Positions 17,528 through 27,411 are shown, counted from the first letter of the stretch. The stretch: 64,000 bases of DNA from Clostridiales bacterium UBA6114 (GCA_002423435.1 DIWE01000018.1:144599-208598); one strand, 5' to 3'. Program-made: numbers and translations. Notes: a model not told the origin generated them from the letters alone.

Positions 17528-17556
17528 TTGAATTTTATGTCAATAAATGCTATAAT
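17528..17556 (+). promoter_or_regulatory. Sigma-A promoter of the cupin-TRAP operon
   Basis: TTGAAT (17528-17533), a 17-bp spacer and TATAAT (17551-17556) give a transcript start near 17563, about 50 bases before the cupin start. No -24/-12 element is present in this intergenic region. Confidence 0.7.
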
Positions 17557-17613
17557 TGGAACGTGATTATGTAGTCGTGCTAAATTGAAACAGTTTATTT
17601 GGGAGGTGGATAT

Positions 17614-18000
17614 GTGACTGATAAAGTTGTGTTTAACGAAGACTCAATACCGTCTGTAAGCGTGGATTGGGGCAGGACGAAAGAACTGGTCGGAAAATTC
17701 TGCAAGGCAAGATCCGAACATATTTTAGTCAAGATAACAGAATACCTGCCGGGCTATATTCATTCCATGCACGTTCACGCGATACAGGAGGAGATGATTT
17801 TTGTCCTTTCCGGCCATGGTTATACAGAGACGGAACAAGGTAAAGAAAAGCTTGTCCCAGGATGTGTTTCCTTTATACCGGCGGGCGTGAAGCATGCGAC
17901 CTGCAATCCAAACGATGAAACTCTCAGGGTGCTTATCGTGAAATCCCCACCGGACAACAGTTCCATTTATGCCGATTCAGCTGAGCCGCAAAATACTTAA
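17614..18000 (+). CDS. Cupin domain protein
   Basis: A 128-residue single-domain cupin with the metal-binding pattern of the fold: HVH…E in HSMHVHAIQEEMIFVLSG and a later His in PAGVKHATCNP. The GTG start at 17614 follows GGGAGGTGG at the right distance; an overlapping ATG at 17612 is out of frame and immediately stopped. It is the first gene of a long operon with a TRAP transporter and a lactonase, so it may be a sugar-acid isomerase or a ligand-binding accessory. The substrate cannot be read from sequence. Confidence 0.75.
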   Translation: MTDKVVFNEDSIPSVSVDWGRTKELVGKFCKARSEHILVKITEYLPGYIHSMHVHAIQEEMIFVLSGHGYTETEQGKEKLVPGCVSFIPAGVKHATCNPNDETLRVLIVKSPPDNSSIYADSAEPQNT

Positions 18001-18027
18001 GTATAAAAATATTATTAGGAGGCCAAT

Positions 18028-19104
18028 ATGAAAAAGGGAAAAAGAACAGTAGCAGTTATTCTCTCCGCTGTAATGCTCGTATCCATTTTCTCCGCCTGCA
18101 GTAATAAAGCCCCTGCACAGACTCAGACTCCGGCTCAGGTATCGTCCGACAGTAATAAATTCCCGACAATGACCATTCAGATAGGTCACACCAACTCATC
18201 TATAGAAAGCGACTACAAGCAGAAACTCGGCACGCTTTTTGGCGAGTACATCAGTGAAGCTACCGGGGGTGCGGTTACTATTCAGGTGCTTGGAGATTCC
18301 CAGCTCGGCAAAGAAAACGAGCTAACCGAAGGCCTGCAGCTTGGCATGATAGACATGGCAGTTCTGTCCAGCCCGACCTTCTCAAATTTCGACGACATGC
18401 ATCTTTTCACGGAGCTGCCGTTCCTGTTTGATTCCACGCCCGCTGCCCGTGCATTTCTCGCGACCGGCGAATACGCCGAAATGAATGACAGCATAGTGGA
18501 TAAGCTTGGGATCCGCTTCCTCACCACCGGCGAGCTTGGCTTCCGCTATGTTATCAATAACAAGAAGCCGATCAACAAAGTCGCAGATATGGCCGGCCTT
18601 AAGCTGAGAACGCCCGAGACCGAGATCGTTCTCGGAATATTCTCGGGGCTCGGAGCCAACCCTACGCCGATGGCAATTTCCGAGACGCTTACCGCGATCC
18701 AGCAGGGCACCATTGACGGCGCTGAATTTCCGGTCGGCACCATCTATTCCGGCGGATATCACGATGTTACCAAATACCTTTCCAAAACCAATCATCAGTA
18801 TACTCTCTGCTATCTGGCAATCTCCGAGTCATTTTATGAGACGCTGGATCCACAGCTCCAGAAAATTTTCAATGAGGCCGCCGCTTATGCTCAGAAGGGC
18901 CAGTTTGAGTTTATAGACAAAATAGAGGCCGAGCAGCTCCAAGCTTTTGTGGACGCCGGTATGGAAATAAACGATATCTCGGATCCGCAGGAGTTTAAGG
19001 ATGCAGTTTCCGTCGTGCATGAGGTTTATCGCGAGAAAATAGGCGCGGACTTTTACGACAAGGCCATGGAAGCGGTTAATGCATGTAACGAGAAAAACTC
19101 GTAA
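18028..19104 (+). CDS. dctP: TRAP transporter solute-binding lipoprotein (DctP family)
   Basis: A 358-residue protein with a lipoprotein signal (LVSIFSAC, Cys at about 26) and the DctP fold. The canonical Arg of the binding pocket is in the segment GLKLRTPETEIV, where it forms the salt bridge with a carboxylate ligand. The substrate is therefore an organic or sugar acid. It is co-transcribed with the two membrane subunits and a four-carbon sugar-acid pathway, which makes threonate-like acids a reasonable inference. Confidence 0.92.
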   Translation: MKKGKRTVAVILSAVMLVSIFSACSNKAPAQTQTPAQVSSDSNKFPTMTIQIGHTNSSIESDYKQKLGTLFGEYISEATGGAVTIQVLGDSQLGKENELTEGLQLGMIDMAVLSSPTFSNFDDMHLFTELPFLFDSTPAARAFLATGEYAEMNDSIVDKLGIRFLTTGELGFRYVINNKKPINKVADMAGLKLRTPETEIVLGIFSGLGANPTPMAISETLTAIQQGTIDGAEFPVGTIYSGGYHDVTKYLSKTNHQYTLCYLAISESFYETLDPQLQKIFNEAAAYAQKGQFEFIDKIEAEQLQAFVDAGMEINDISDPQEFKDAVSVVHEVYREKIGADFYDKAMEAVNACNEKNS

Positions 19105-19115
19105 CGGTTAAAAGT

Positions 19116-19619
19116 ATGTGTAAATTGAAAAAAATCTTCACAGAGCTCAGCGATGTCATTGACAAAGCCTACAAATATGTTGGCATTGCCTTTTTGGTTT
19201 TTTTAACCGCAGCATCATTCATTCAAGTCATTAGCAGATATGTCTTTAACAACTCTTTAAGCTGGACTGAAGAGCTGGCAAGATATGCGTTCATATGGGC
19301 GAATATGCTTGGCGCGGCTATTGCCGTCAAACATGGTCACCATGCGTCGGTTGATCTGCTCCCCAACAAGCTGCACGGGAAAAAAAGGGCCGTGCAACAA
19401 TTGCTGGTAACCGCGCTCACGACCTTTGGCGCGGGGCTGCTTCTGGTTGAAGGGCTAAAGATGACGGCCTCCATCTACGCAACCGGGCAATTGAGCGCCG
19501 CGGTGCGGCTGCCGATGTACCTGATATATATGTCCGTTCCGGTTGGCGGCTTTGGCATGATTATTCATTGCGTAACGTTTTTGTTCGAGGAAATAAAGAA
19601 TTTAAAGGGGGGCGCGTAG
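19116..19619 (+). CDS. dctQ: TRAP transporter small permease (DctQ family)
   Basis: A 167-residue membrane protein with four predicted helices and the family motif SRYVFNNSLSWTEELARYAF at about 45-64. DctQ is a scaffold that couples the binding protein to the large permease. It lies 11 bases after dctP, and two bases separate its stop from the dctM start. Confidence 0.93.
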   Translation: MCKLKKIFTELSDVIDKAYKYVGIAFLVFLTAASFIQVISRYVFNNSLSWTEELARYAFIWANMLGAAIAVKHGHHASVDLLPNKLHGKKRAVQQLLVTALTTFGAGLLLVEGLKMTASIYATGQLSAAVRLPMYLIYMSVPVGGFGMIIHCVTFLFEEIKNLKGGA

Positions 19620-19621
19620 GC

Positions 19622-20899
19622 ATGGCGGCGCTGATCTTTATTCTGTTGTTTGCATTCCTTGCGATAGGGCTTCCCGTTGTATTCTGCGTCGAACTGTCCA
19701 GCAGTATTTATCTTCTCGTTACGCAAGCCAAGCCGATGCTTCTTGTCGCTCAGAAAATGATGTCCGGCATGGACCATTTCGCCTACCTCGCCATTACGCT
19801 GTTTATTCTTGCCGGCTATATCATGGAAGAAGCAAATCTCTCCAGGAGGCTTGTTGATTTTGTAAATGCATGGCTGGGGCACATCAAGGGAAGCGTGGGA
19901 GTTGTAACCGTCGTTGCCTGCGCAATTTTTGCCGCCCTGACAGGCTCGGGTCCGGCCACCGTTGCAGCAATAGGCGCGATAATGACGCCTGCGCTGCTGG
20001 AGGCGGGATATAAAGGGGAGGACGCCGGCGGGCTTCTGGCTGCCAGCGGGGCCCTGGGGCCGATTATTCCGCCAAGCGTTCCCATGATCGTCTACGGCGC
20101 CGCTCTGGGCGTTTCTATTCCGAAAATGTTTGCCGGTTCAGTCGTTCCCGGTTTGCTGATGGCGGCATGCTTTATCGTGGTAAACGTGAACCTGTCCAAG
20201 AAGATGGATCTGAAACAGGAGAAAGCAAAAGTCCCAATAAAGCAGCGCCTTATACTTACGGTACAGGCGCTCCCCGTTCTGCTTCTCCCCATCATCGTTT
20301 TGGGCGGAATCTATGGCGGGATTTTCACTCCCACGGAAGCGGCCACTGTGGCCACCGTGTACAGCCTTGTTCTGGCGCTCGTTTATCATGAATTTTCGTT
20401 TAAAAAATTCTACAGTTGTTTTTCCAGAGCGTTAGTAACTTCGGGCGGTATTATAGCGTTGCTTGGCATTGCGACGCTGTTTTCCTGGGTACTTACTTAT
20501 ACTCAGGTTCCTGCGCAGATCAGCCTGGCGATCCTATCTGTCGTCAACAACAAATATGTATATCTTACGCTGCTTTGCCTGATCCTCTTTATTATGGGCA
20601 CGTTGATGGAGACAATTGCCACAATCGTTCTGCTGGCCCCGATCTTGGTACCTATCGGCATACAAATGGGCGTTGACGAACTGCATCTGGCCTGCGCATT
20701 CTGTATCGCGCTGATCGTAGGCTTCATCACGCCGCCGTTTGGGATCAATTTGTTTGCGGCAGTATCCGCAACAGGACAACCATATACGAAAATCGTAAAA
20801 GGAGTTATTCCGTATATGATTGCGGCCTTGCTGGTGGCCGTGCTGGTAATGTATATCCCGGCATTGACCACCTGGCTGCCAAGCCTCATCTATAGATGA
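19622..20899 (+). CDS. dctM: TRAP transporter large permease (DctM family)
   Basis: A 425-residue membrane protein with about 12 helices. It has the family signatures GSGPATVAAIGAIMTPALL and IIPPSVPMIVYG in the first half and GFITPPFGINLFAA in the second. It performs Na+-driven solute import with DctQ and DctP. The ATG at 19622 follows a GGGGGG-rich stretch and avoids overlap with dctQ. Confidence 0.94.
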   Translation: MAALIFILLFAFLAIGLPVVFCVELSSSIYLLVTQAKPMLLVAQKMMSGMDHFAYLAITLFILAGYIMEEANLSRRLVDFVNAWLGHIKGSVGVVTVVACAIFAALTGSGPATVAAIGAIMTPALLEAGYKGEDAGGLLAASGALGPIIPPSVPMIVYGAALGVSIPKMFAGSVVPGLLMAACFIVVNVNLSKKMDLKQEKAKVPIKQRLILTVQALPVLLLPIIVLGGIYGGIFTPTEAATVATVYSLVLALVYHEFSFKKFYSCFSRALVTSGGIIALLGIATLFSWVLTYTQVPAQISLAILSVVNNKYVYLTLLCLILFIMGTLMETIATIVLLAPILVPIGIQMGVDELHLACAFCIALIVGFITPPFGINLFAAVSATGQPYTKIVKGVIPYMIAALLVAVLVMYIPALTTWLPSLIYR

Positions 20900-20933
20900 C
20901 TGTAGAATCACATTAATTGATAGGAGAGTTAAC

Positions 20934-22001
20934 ATGCCTAACGCCAATGAAATCACAAGACAGCAATGGATCAACGACTGCTTCCCGGAATGGGGAAAGT
21001 GGCTCGTAGAAGACATTGAAGAGACAAAAGTCAGGGCCGGTACGTTCGCTATGTGGTGGATGGGATGTACCGGAATCTGGGTAAAAAGTGAAAACGGCAC
21101 GAATATCTGCATCGATCTCTTTTCCGCAAATTCCAAGACTTCACACCACGAGTGCCCACCGGGACAAAAGGGCCGGGACTATCAGCTCGCCCGTATAGCC
21201 GGAAGCATACAGCCAAATATGAATCCCAGAAACATCCCGCACGTCATGGATCCGTTTCAGATAAATCAGATCGATGCGGTCCTTGCAACTCATGATCACA
21301 GCGACCACATGGATGTATACAGCACGGCCGCGTTCCTCAAGCACGAAGGGCTACCCTTTATCGGCCCGAAATTCTCGCATGACAAGTGGGTCGGCTGGGG
21401 CGTTCCGGAGGACAGGATAATTACGGTCAAGCCCGGTGATAAGGTCGTTATCAAGGACATCGAGATATATGCCGTCGATTCCTTTGACAGGACAGCATTG
21501 ATAACCGCCCCCCCTAAGGGCGAGATTATCGGCAGGTTCCCGGGAGATATGGACGAAAGAGCGGTCAACTATGTAATTAAAACTCCGGGAGGAACCCTGT
21601 ACCACAGCGGCGATTCGCATTTCTCGAACTACTCTCTGAAGCACGGCCGAGATTTCGACATTGATGTGGCGCTTGCATCCTTCGGCGAAAATCCCATTGG
21701 CCTTACAGACAAGGTAACCGCTTGCGACGTTCTGCGCATGGCGGAAAATCTCAGATGCAAGGTCATGATACCGATTCACTATGACATTTGGCCGTCCTTT
21801 TACGCCGACCCGGAAGAGGTTGATTTGTTGTACCAGTTTAAGAAAGACAGGCTTCAGTATAAGTTCAAGACCTTTATCTGGCAGGTGGGCGGCAAGTTCG
21901 TATTCCCTGACGATAAGGACAACAGAAGATATATGTATCCCCGCGGCTTTTCCGATGCAATGGATTATGAGCCCAATATTCCTTTCCGGTCTTTTCTGTA
22001 A
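20934..22001 (+). CDS. ulaG: UlaG-like metallo-beta-lactamase-fold lactonase
   Basis: A 355-residue protein closely following L-ascorbate-6-phosphate lactonase UlaG: GTFAMWWMGCTGIW near residue 40, the metal motif ATHDHSDHMD at about 120, YHSGDSHFSNYSLKHG, and the C-terminal FIWQVGGKF…YPRGF. UlaG opens the lactone of ascorbate 6-phosphate. Here no ula PTS accompanies it; the neighbours are TRAP and TctABC importers plus four-carbon acid enzymes. The substrate may be an unphosphorylated sugar lactone such as threonolactone. A GGAGAG site precedes the ATG. Confidence 0.88.
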   Translation: MPNANEITRQQWINDCFPEWGKWLVEDIEETKVRAGTFAMWWMGCTGIWVKSENGTNICIDLFSANSKTSHHECPPGQKGRDYQLARIAGSIQPNMNPRNIPHVMDPFQINQIDAVLATHDHSDHMDVYSTAAFLKHEGLPFIGPKFSHDKWVGWGVPEDRIITVKPGDKVVIKDIEIYAVDSFDRTALITAPPKGEIIGRFPGDMDERAVNYVIKTPGGTLYHSGDSHFSNYSLKHGRDFDIDVALASFGENPIGLTDKVTACDVLRMAENLRCKVMIPIHYDIWPSFYADPEEVDLLYQFKKDRLQYKFKTFIWQVGGKFVFPDDKDNRRYMYPRGFSDAMDYEPNIPFRSFL

Positions 22002-22036
22002 GCTTTTTCGATTAAAAAATAAAAAAGGAGTTAATT

Positions 22037-23032
22037 ATGAGAGTTAAAAGCTTGTTAGCAGTACTCTTGGCACTGGTAATGATTTTCTCCCTCATGGCTT
22101 GCGGAAACCCTGCCGTAGAAAATACTCCTGTCAAAGAGGCGCAAAGCGCTCCCCCGGATTATCCGACTAAGGACATCACCGTTTTAGTTACATTTGAAGC
22201 GGGCGGCACTACCGACATTGCAGTTCGTACTTTTGTAAAATATCTCCAGAAGCAGGTTCCTGTGAATATCAATGTTCTCAATATTGCCGGTTCCGGCGGC
22301 AACGTCGGATTGGCAGAAGCGGTTCAGCAGGATCCAGATGGTTCTTACTTTGTAATCCAGTCCGGTCCTTTCCCGATGAATGCCGCTCTCGGCAACGTTT
22401 CCTATACATATAAAGACTTTGAACACGTATCGATGATGTTCCAGTCTTACATGGCTCTTGCCGTTCGTGCAGACTCAAAATATAAGACTTTTGAAGATTT
22501 CTCCGCAGCGGCAAAAGCCGCCCCCGATACTTTCAAGTACGGCGTGTATGCCGGATCACCAATGGTTTCTACCCGTTTGGCCTTGGAAGACGCTCTGAAA
22601 GTTCGATTCCACATTATTGATTTGGATAAATCCAAATCAACGGAACTTTTAGCCAGCCGTATAGAGGGCTATTGTGATGCCTATGCACAGCTGAAGCCTT
22701 ATGTTGAATCGGGCGACTTCAGGATCTTAGGTGTTTTCGCTGACGAACGGCTCAAAAATGATCCCGATATCCCCACCTTCAAAGAAATGGGTATCGACTA
22801 TGTTATTACCCAGCAATGCTATGGCATGTGGGCTCCCAAGGGTACCGATGCTCAAATCCTGGAATACATGAACCAGGCTATCAAGAAGGCGTATGAAGAT
22901 CCTGAATTGCAGGCGGAAATGGACGGTCTGGGTTATGCCGCTCGTTACACCACTCGTGAAGAATACACCAAATGGCTGACCGACATCTATTCGAGCTTTG
23001 AAAAATTCGTTGCCGGCATGAATATCGGCTAA
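22037..23032 (+). CDS. tctC: Tripartite tricarboxylate transporter substrate-binding lipoprotein (TctC)
   Basis: A 331-residue protein with lipobox LMAC (Cys at about 22) and the TctC/Bug fold: YPTKDITVLVTFEAGGTTDI near the start and VGLAEAVQQDPDG in the ligand loop. Bug-type proteins bind carboxylates through the loop after the first strand. It is the first gene of the tctCBA set and the second transporter in the same gene run as the TRAP system. Confidence 0.92.
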   Translation: MRVKSLLAVLLALVMIFSLMACGNPAVENTPVKEAQSAPPDYPTKDITVLVTFEAGGTTDIAVRTFVKYLQKQVPVNINVLNIAGSGGNVGLAEAVQQDPDGSYFVIQSGPFPMNAALGNVSYTYKDFEHVSMMFQSYMALAVRADSKYKTFEDFSAAAKAAPDTFKYGVYAGSPMVSTRLALEDALKVRFHIIDLDKSKSTELLASRIEGYCDAYAQLKPYVESGDFRILGVFADERLKNDPDIPTFKEMGIDYVITQQCYGMWAPKGTDAQILEYMNQAIKKAYEDPELQAEMDGLGYAARYTTREEYTKWLTDIYSSFEKFVAGMNIG

Positions 23033-23079
23033 CGAGCAAAATGGTAAACTCAGCCCTTTAACCAAAGCGGTAAGAATGA

Positions 23080-23120
23080 TGCTGATTCCGGCACATACTT
23101 GTGATGTTCCGGAATCAGCA
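23080..23120 (+). promoter_or_regulatory. Intercistronic hairpin after tctC
   Basis: TGCTGATTCCGG and CCGGAATCAGCA form a 12-bp stem without a T-run, in the 120-base gap between tctC and tctB. Such a hairpin could protect the upstream binding-protein mRNA, raising its level above that of the permeases. Confidence 0.5.
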
Positions 23121-23152
23121 ATCAAGTGCCATGTAAAAGGAAAAGGTAAGCT

Positions 23153-23632
23153 ATGGGTGAAATTGTTTTTTTGCTTTGTATTGCAGGAGTAGGAGCGGCC
23201 TATTATCTTGAAGCAACGGGCTACGCGATGCCTAAGCTGGACAATTCAGGCGGTCCTGCATTTTTCCCTAAACTCATTTGTGCAATTCTGGTTGTTTTGA
23301 TTTTAGCCCGTGTGATACAAATTATTGCACGCAAGGACAAGAATCGCTTCGTTTATAAAAATCTTTTCTTGGGAACAACAGGATTTTTTACCATTGGCGT
23401 AATCCTGTTTGTCTTACTTATGCCCTTTCTGGGATATATCATTTCTTGCTTTTTATTCCTGTCAATTGTCAGTAACGCACTTCTTTATGCAAAGACGAAA
23501 TCATTTGGCACGGTGAAAAGCATTATTGTTCGAGAACTCTCTTTCTTAGTGTTTGTAACAGTCTTGTATTATTTCTTTACACATGTGCTATATGTTGCAT
23601 TCCCTGATGGAATATTAAAATCTGTAATATAA
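23153..23632 (+). CDS. tctB: Tripartite tricarboxylate transporter small membrane subunit (TctB)
   Basis: A 159-residue protein with four hydrophobic helices and the TctB pattern near the start (YYLEATGYAMPKLDNSGGPA, residues about 16-35). It forms the membrane complex with TctA, encoded 32 bases downstream. ATG at 23153 has AAGGTAAG-type pairing upstream. Confidence 0.85.
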   Translation: MGEIVFLLCIAGVGAAYYLEATGYAMPKLDNSGGPAFFPKLICAILVVLILARVIQIIARKDKNRFVYKNLFLGTTGFFTIGVILFVLLMPFLGYIISCFLFLSIVSNALLYAKTKSFGTVKSIIVRELSFLVFVTVLYYFFTHVLYVAFPDGILKSVI

Positions 23633-23664
23633 GCGATGGGTTTTAACAATTAGAGGTATAAACT

Positions 23665-25176
23665 ATGAATTACTTAGCTGTGGCTCAAAGCATATTGACC
23701 CCGGAGAATATTGGATTAGTTTTGCTTGGTGTTGTAATGGGTATTATCTTCGGGGCAATCCCCGGATTGAATACCCCTATTGCAATTGCGCTTGTATTGC
23801 CCTTTACATATTCGATGACTGTTGTTCCCAGTATGGCACTGATCCTGGGGATTTATATGGGCGGTATTTCCGGCGGTTTAATCACGGCAATTCTTTTGAA
23901 GATTCCGGGCACCGTTTCATCAATTGCAACGACACAGGACGGTTATCCCATGGCATGTAAAGGTAATGCTGCCGAAGCTTTGGCACTCGGTACCTTTGCT
24001 TCTTTTGTAGGCGGTATTTTAAGCTGCCTTGCGCTTATGCTGATTTCTCCTGTGCTTTCCAAGGTCGCACTGGCTTTCGGGGCATGGGAATATTTTAGCG
24101 TTTCAATTTTGGCATTGAGCTTTGTATGTGTATTAATGGACGGGAAAGTATTAAAGGGCTTTATTGCGGTTTTACTTGGTTTGCTTTTATCTACCATCGG
24201 CATCAGCCCTATTGACGGAACGGTATCGCGTTTTACATTTGGAAACATCCAGCTTTCCTCCGGGTTTAATATGATCGCCGTTATCCTGGGAGCCTATGCA
24301 TTCCCCGAGCTATTCCGGGTTTCCGGCAGAATCGGTGAAACAATCATACCAACGAAGTTCCGCAAGAAATTTTTCTATCTGCCTAAATGGTCTGATATCA
24401 AGGATCAGGGTATCAACTTTATACGGTCTTCTATCATCGGTATTTTTATTGGCATCCTGCCCGGCATGGGGCCCAGCTCCGCCGGCATGATCGCTTATGC
24501 GCAAGCCAAGAAGCAATCCAAGACGCCGGAAAAGTTCGGCACGGGTATTCCCGCCGGTGTGATTGCGTCTGAAACAGCAAACAACGCAGTTACAGGCGGC
24601 GCCATGATTCCCATGTTGGTTTTATCCATTCCGGGCGATACTTCCACGGCGGTTATTCTGGGGGCTCTGATGATTCAGGGTATCACATGCGGACCATTGC
24701 TGGTCATCCAACAGCCGCAAATATTCAAGGCTGTCGTGCTGATTGCAATCGTGGCGAACATTTTCATGTTTGTAGTTCAGTCCAGTACAATTCGTCTCAC
24801 GGCAAAGATCATCCAGGTCCAGCGCTATTTGCTGTTACCTATAGTAGTGGTTTTTTGTGCAACTGGTGCATTTACGATCAATAATCGTATGTTTGATCTG
24901 TATTCCGTTTTGTTCTTTTCAATTATCGGGTACATTTTAGAGGAAAATGACTATCCGCTGATGCCTATGGTACTGGCATTCGTTTTAGGGAGTATGACCG
25001 AATATAATTTACGCAGATCCATTATGTATTATGGTTCCGTATCAAAAGCAGCATCTCAATTCTCTGTCGGTACCATTTTGATCGTGTTAAGCTTTTTCCT
25101 GATTATTACCGGTGTGATTCGCGACCTTCCGGCGTTTAAGAAACGGAAAGCGCGCCGCAGTGCAAAGAAAATGTAG
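23665..25176 (+). CDS. tctA: Tripartite tricarboxylate transporter large permease (TctA)
   Basis: A 503-residue membrane protein with the TctA signatures GAIPGLNTPIAIALVLPFTY (about 31-50) and GILPGMGPSSAGMIAYAQAK (about 264-283), the duplicated glycine-rich motifs of the family. It is the transport channel driven by an ion gradient. It is followed by 72 bases and then pdxA2. Confidence 0.94.
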   Translation: MNYLAVAQSILTPENIGLVLLGVVMGIIFGAIPGLNTPIAIALVLPFTYSMTVVPSMALILGIYMGGISGGLITAILLKIPGTVSSIATTQDGYPMACKGNAAEALALGTFASFVGGILSCLALMLISPVLSKVALAFGAWEYFSVSILALSFVCVLMDGKVLKGFIAVLLGLLLSTIGISPIDGTVSRFTFGNIQLSSGFNMIAVILGAYAFPELFRVSGRIGETIIPTKFRKKFFYLPKWSDIKDQGINFIRSSIIGIFIGILPGMGPSSAGMIAYAQAKKQSKTPEKFGTGIPAGVIASETANNAVTGGAMIPMLVLSIPGDTSTAVILGALMIQGITCGPLLVIQQPQIFKAVVLIAIVANIFMFVVQSSTIRLTAKIIQVQRYLLLPIVVVFCATGAFTINNRMFDLYSVLFFSIIGYILEENDYPLMPMVLAFVLGSMTEYNLRRSIMYYGSVSKAASQFSVGTILIVLSFFLIITGVIRDLPAFKKRKARRSAKKM

Positions 25177-25248
25177 GCTTCCGAAAAAAAGAGGAAGGCT
25201 GATTAAATACCTTTTCATAAAATTAAATCTTAAGCGGGGAGACAAGCT

Positions 25249-26289
25249 ATGAAACCTGTTATTGGCATTACCATGGGCGATCCTGCCGGAATCGGCGGTG
25301 AAATCGCGGTGAAAGCATTGGCACATCGTGATATTTATGAGAAATGCATTCCTGTTGTCATTGGTGATTATGAGGCGATTCAGGATGCAAACATATTTAC
25401 AGATACAAATTTTGTTATTCATTGTATTGAAAAGCCGGAAGATGCAACGGGTAAATTCGGGACGATCGATCTGATAAACATGGGTTATCTTAAGGCCAAC
25501 GGCTGGTCTTACAAAAAGGTCGATAAACTGTGCGGGGACGCGGCCTACAACTATGTGCGCAAGGGAATTGAACTGGCTATTGAAAAGCGTATTCATGCGG
25601 TAGTCACCGGACCTATCAATAAAGAATCCCTGAATCTTGCAGGCCATCATTATTCGGGGCACACGGAAATTTTTGCCGCTTTGACCGGTACGAAAGATTA
25701 CGCTATGCTGCTTATAAGCGATACCTTAAAGGTTATTCACTGCACGACTCATGTTTCTATGCGTGAAGCATGTGACCGCATTACAAAAGAAAGGGTTTAT
25801 ACCGTCATTAAACTCGCGGATGAAGCACTGCGTTTAATGGGTATTGAAAATCCCCGTATTGCCGTAGCAGGTCTGAACGCTCACTGCTCTGAAAACGGAT
25901 TGTTTGGCAGCGAAGAAGAAAAAGCGATTATTCCTGCAGTTCAGAAAGCATGTAAAGATGGCGTTAACGCAGAAGGGCCCATTCCACCGGATACGGTATT
26001 CGTTAAGGCGCAGGCAGGCCAATATGATATCGTTGTCGCCATGTATCATGATCAAGGCCATATTCCGCTTAAGTTATCCGGGTTTAAACTTGATTTAACG
26101 ACAAACCGTTACACATCTATGAGCGGCGTCAATTGTACGATCGGGCTGCCGATCATCAGGTCTTCCGTTGACCATGGCACAGCTTTTGGCAAAGCGGGCG
26201 AAGGCCGGGCGAACGAGCAGAGCCTGATAGACGCCATCGAAGTGGGACTGGTAATGGCAGAGAATAAGTTTGGACTAGAGGTATCATAA
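25249..26289 (+). CDS. pdxA2: PdxA2-type four-carbon acid phosphate dehydrogenase
   Basis: A 346-residue member of the PdxA family (4-hydroxythreonine-4-phosphate dehydrogenase fold): ITMGDPAGIGGEI at the N-terminus, the metal-ligand region HHYSGHTEIFA and VAMYHDQGHIPLKL near 263. Next to a four-carbon acid sugar kinase, such paralogues oxidise and decarboxylate 4-phospho-D-threonate or erythronate to dihydroxyacetone phosphate, so catabolism is more likely than pyridoxal synthesis. Its stop overlaps the next start (TAATG). Confidence 0.87.
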   Translation: MKPVIGITMGDPAGIGGEIAVKALAHRDIYEKCIPVVIGDYEAIQDANIFTDTNFVIHCIEKPEDATGKFGTIDLINMGYLKANGWSYKKVDKLCGDAAYNYVRKGIELAIEKRIHAVVTGPINKESLNLAGHHYSGHTEIFAALTGTKDYAMLLISDTLKVIHCTTHVSMREACDRITKERVYTVIKLADEALRLMGIENPRIAVAGLNAHCSENGLFGSEEEKAIIPAVQKACKDGVNAEGPIPPDTVFVKAQAGQYDIVVAMYHDQGHIPLKLSGFKLDLTTNRYTSMSGVNCTIGLPIIRSSVDHGTAFGKAGEGRANEQSLIDAIEVGLVMAENKFGLEVS

Positions 26290-27332
26290 TGACAAATTCA
26301 ATGAATGGTATCGTAAAGGAAAAGCCTGCCGCCGGCGCTTCATTCCGCACAGACTTACCGATTCCTGAAGTCAAAAAAAATGATGTGCTTATTGAAGTCA
26401 AGGCCACCGCTATTTGCGGGACAGATTTACATATTATGTCTTGGGGGGACTACGCCGCAAGCAGAGTTCCTATTCCTATGGTTTTTGGACATGAATTTGC
26501 AGGCAATATCGTAAAAGTCGGTGAAGACGTCAGGGAATACAGGGTGGGCGACCGTGTTGCCGGAGAAACCCATATTCCATGTAACGAATGCATTCAGTGC
26601 AAAACAAACAACCGCCATATTTGCGAAAATTTGAAGATTATCGGCGTACATGTACCGGGTTCTTTCTGCAACTATATTTCCATCCCCAAGGATTGTGTCT
26701 ATAAAATTTCTGACAATATAACTTATAAGATGGGTGCCATGCTGGAACCTATGGGAGTCGCCGTTCACGGAGTATCCGTTGCTCAGGTTAAGGGGAAGGA
26801 TGTACTGATTTATGGCTGCGGTCCTATCGGCCTGATGGCGGTCGGCGCCGCGAAGACTTGGGGTGCCAAAAAGGTGCTGGCGGCAGATATCGTCGACCGC
26901 AAGCTGGAAGCTGCGAAGCAAATGCGTGCAGATGCAGCCATTAACTCTATGTCGGAAGACATACGCGCAATCGTTTTGAAAGAAACAGATGGTGCGGGCC
27001 CCGATATTGTGATCGATTATACCGGCAGCGGCGGTGCTGTATCCAGCGGATTATCGCTGTTGAAGAAGGGGGGTACCTTTGTTATGGTTGGTTTGCCCAA
27101 CAAGCCAATGACCATGGACTTTTCTGAAAACGTCATTTATAAGGAAGCTGCGATCATCGGCGTTACCGGGAGACGTATGTATGAGACCTGGAGAGAATGT
27201 GAGGAGATTTTAAGCAGCGGTACGTTCAGCCTCGATCCGGTTGTGGGGGGCGTTTATCCTCTCGCGGATTTTGAAAAAGCATTTGAGTCATTGCACAATG
27301 GCTGCCCCGGCAAGATGATTTTGATTCCCTGA
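26289..27332 (+). CDS. Zinc-dependent medium-chain dehydrogenase
   Basis: A 347-residue MDR enzyme. The catalytic zinc site lies in ICGTDLH and GHEFAG, and the structural zinc cysteines in CNECIQCKTNNRHIC. The Rossmann motif is YGCGPIGLMAVG at about 173. It resembles threonine/sorbitol dehydrogenases. Coupled to pdxA2 by TAATG overlap, it probably oxidises a hydroxyl of the imported polyol or sugar acid before phosphorylation. The precise substrate is not readable. Confidence 0.85.
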   Translation: MTNSMNGIVKEKPAAGASFRTDLPIPEVKKNDVLIEVKATAICGTDLHIMSWGDYAASRVPIPMVFGHEFAGNIVKVGEDVREYRVGDRVAGETHIPCNECIQCKTNNRHICENLKIIGVHVPGSFCNYISIPKDCVYKISDNITYKMGAMLEPMGVAVHGVSVAQVKGKDVLIYGCGPIGLMAVGAAKTWGAKKVLAADIVDRKLEAAKQMRADAAINSMSEDIRAIVLKETDGAGPDIVIDYTGSGGAVSSGLSLLKKGGTFVMVGLPNKPMTMDFSENVIYKEAAIIGVTGRRMYETWRECEEILSSGTFSLDPVVGGVYPLADFEKAFESLHNGCPGKMILIP

Positions 27333-27411
27333 CGTCTAATAATCATCGCGGTTAAATATTAATGCGAGAAGCTTTTTCACTAAAAATAAAAATACAAATT
27401 GGTAATATACA

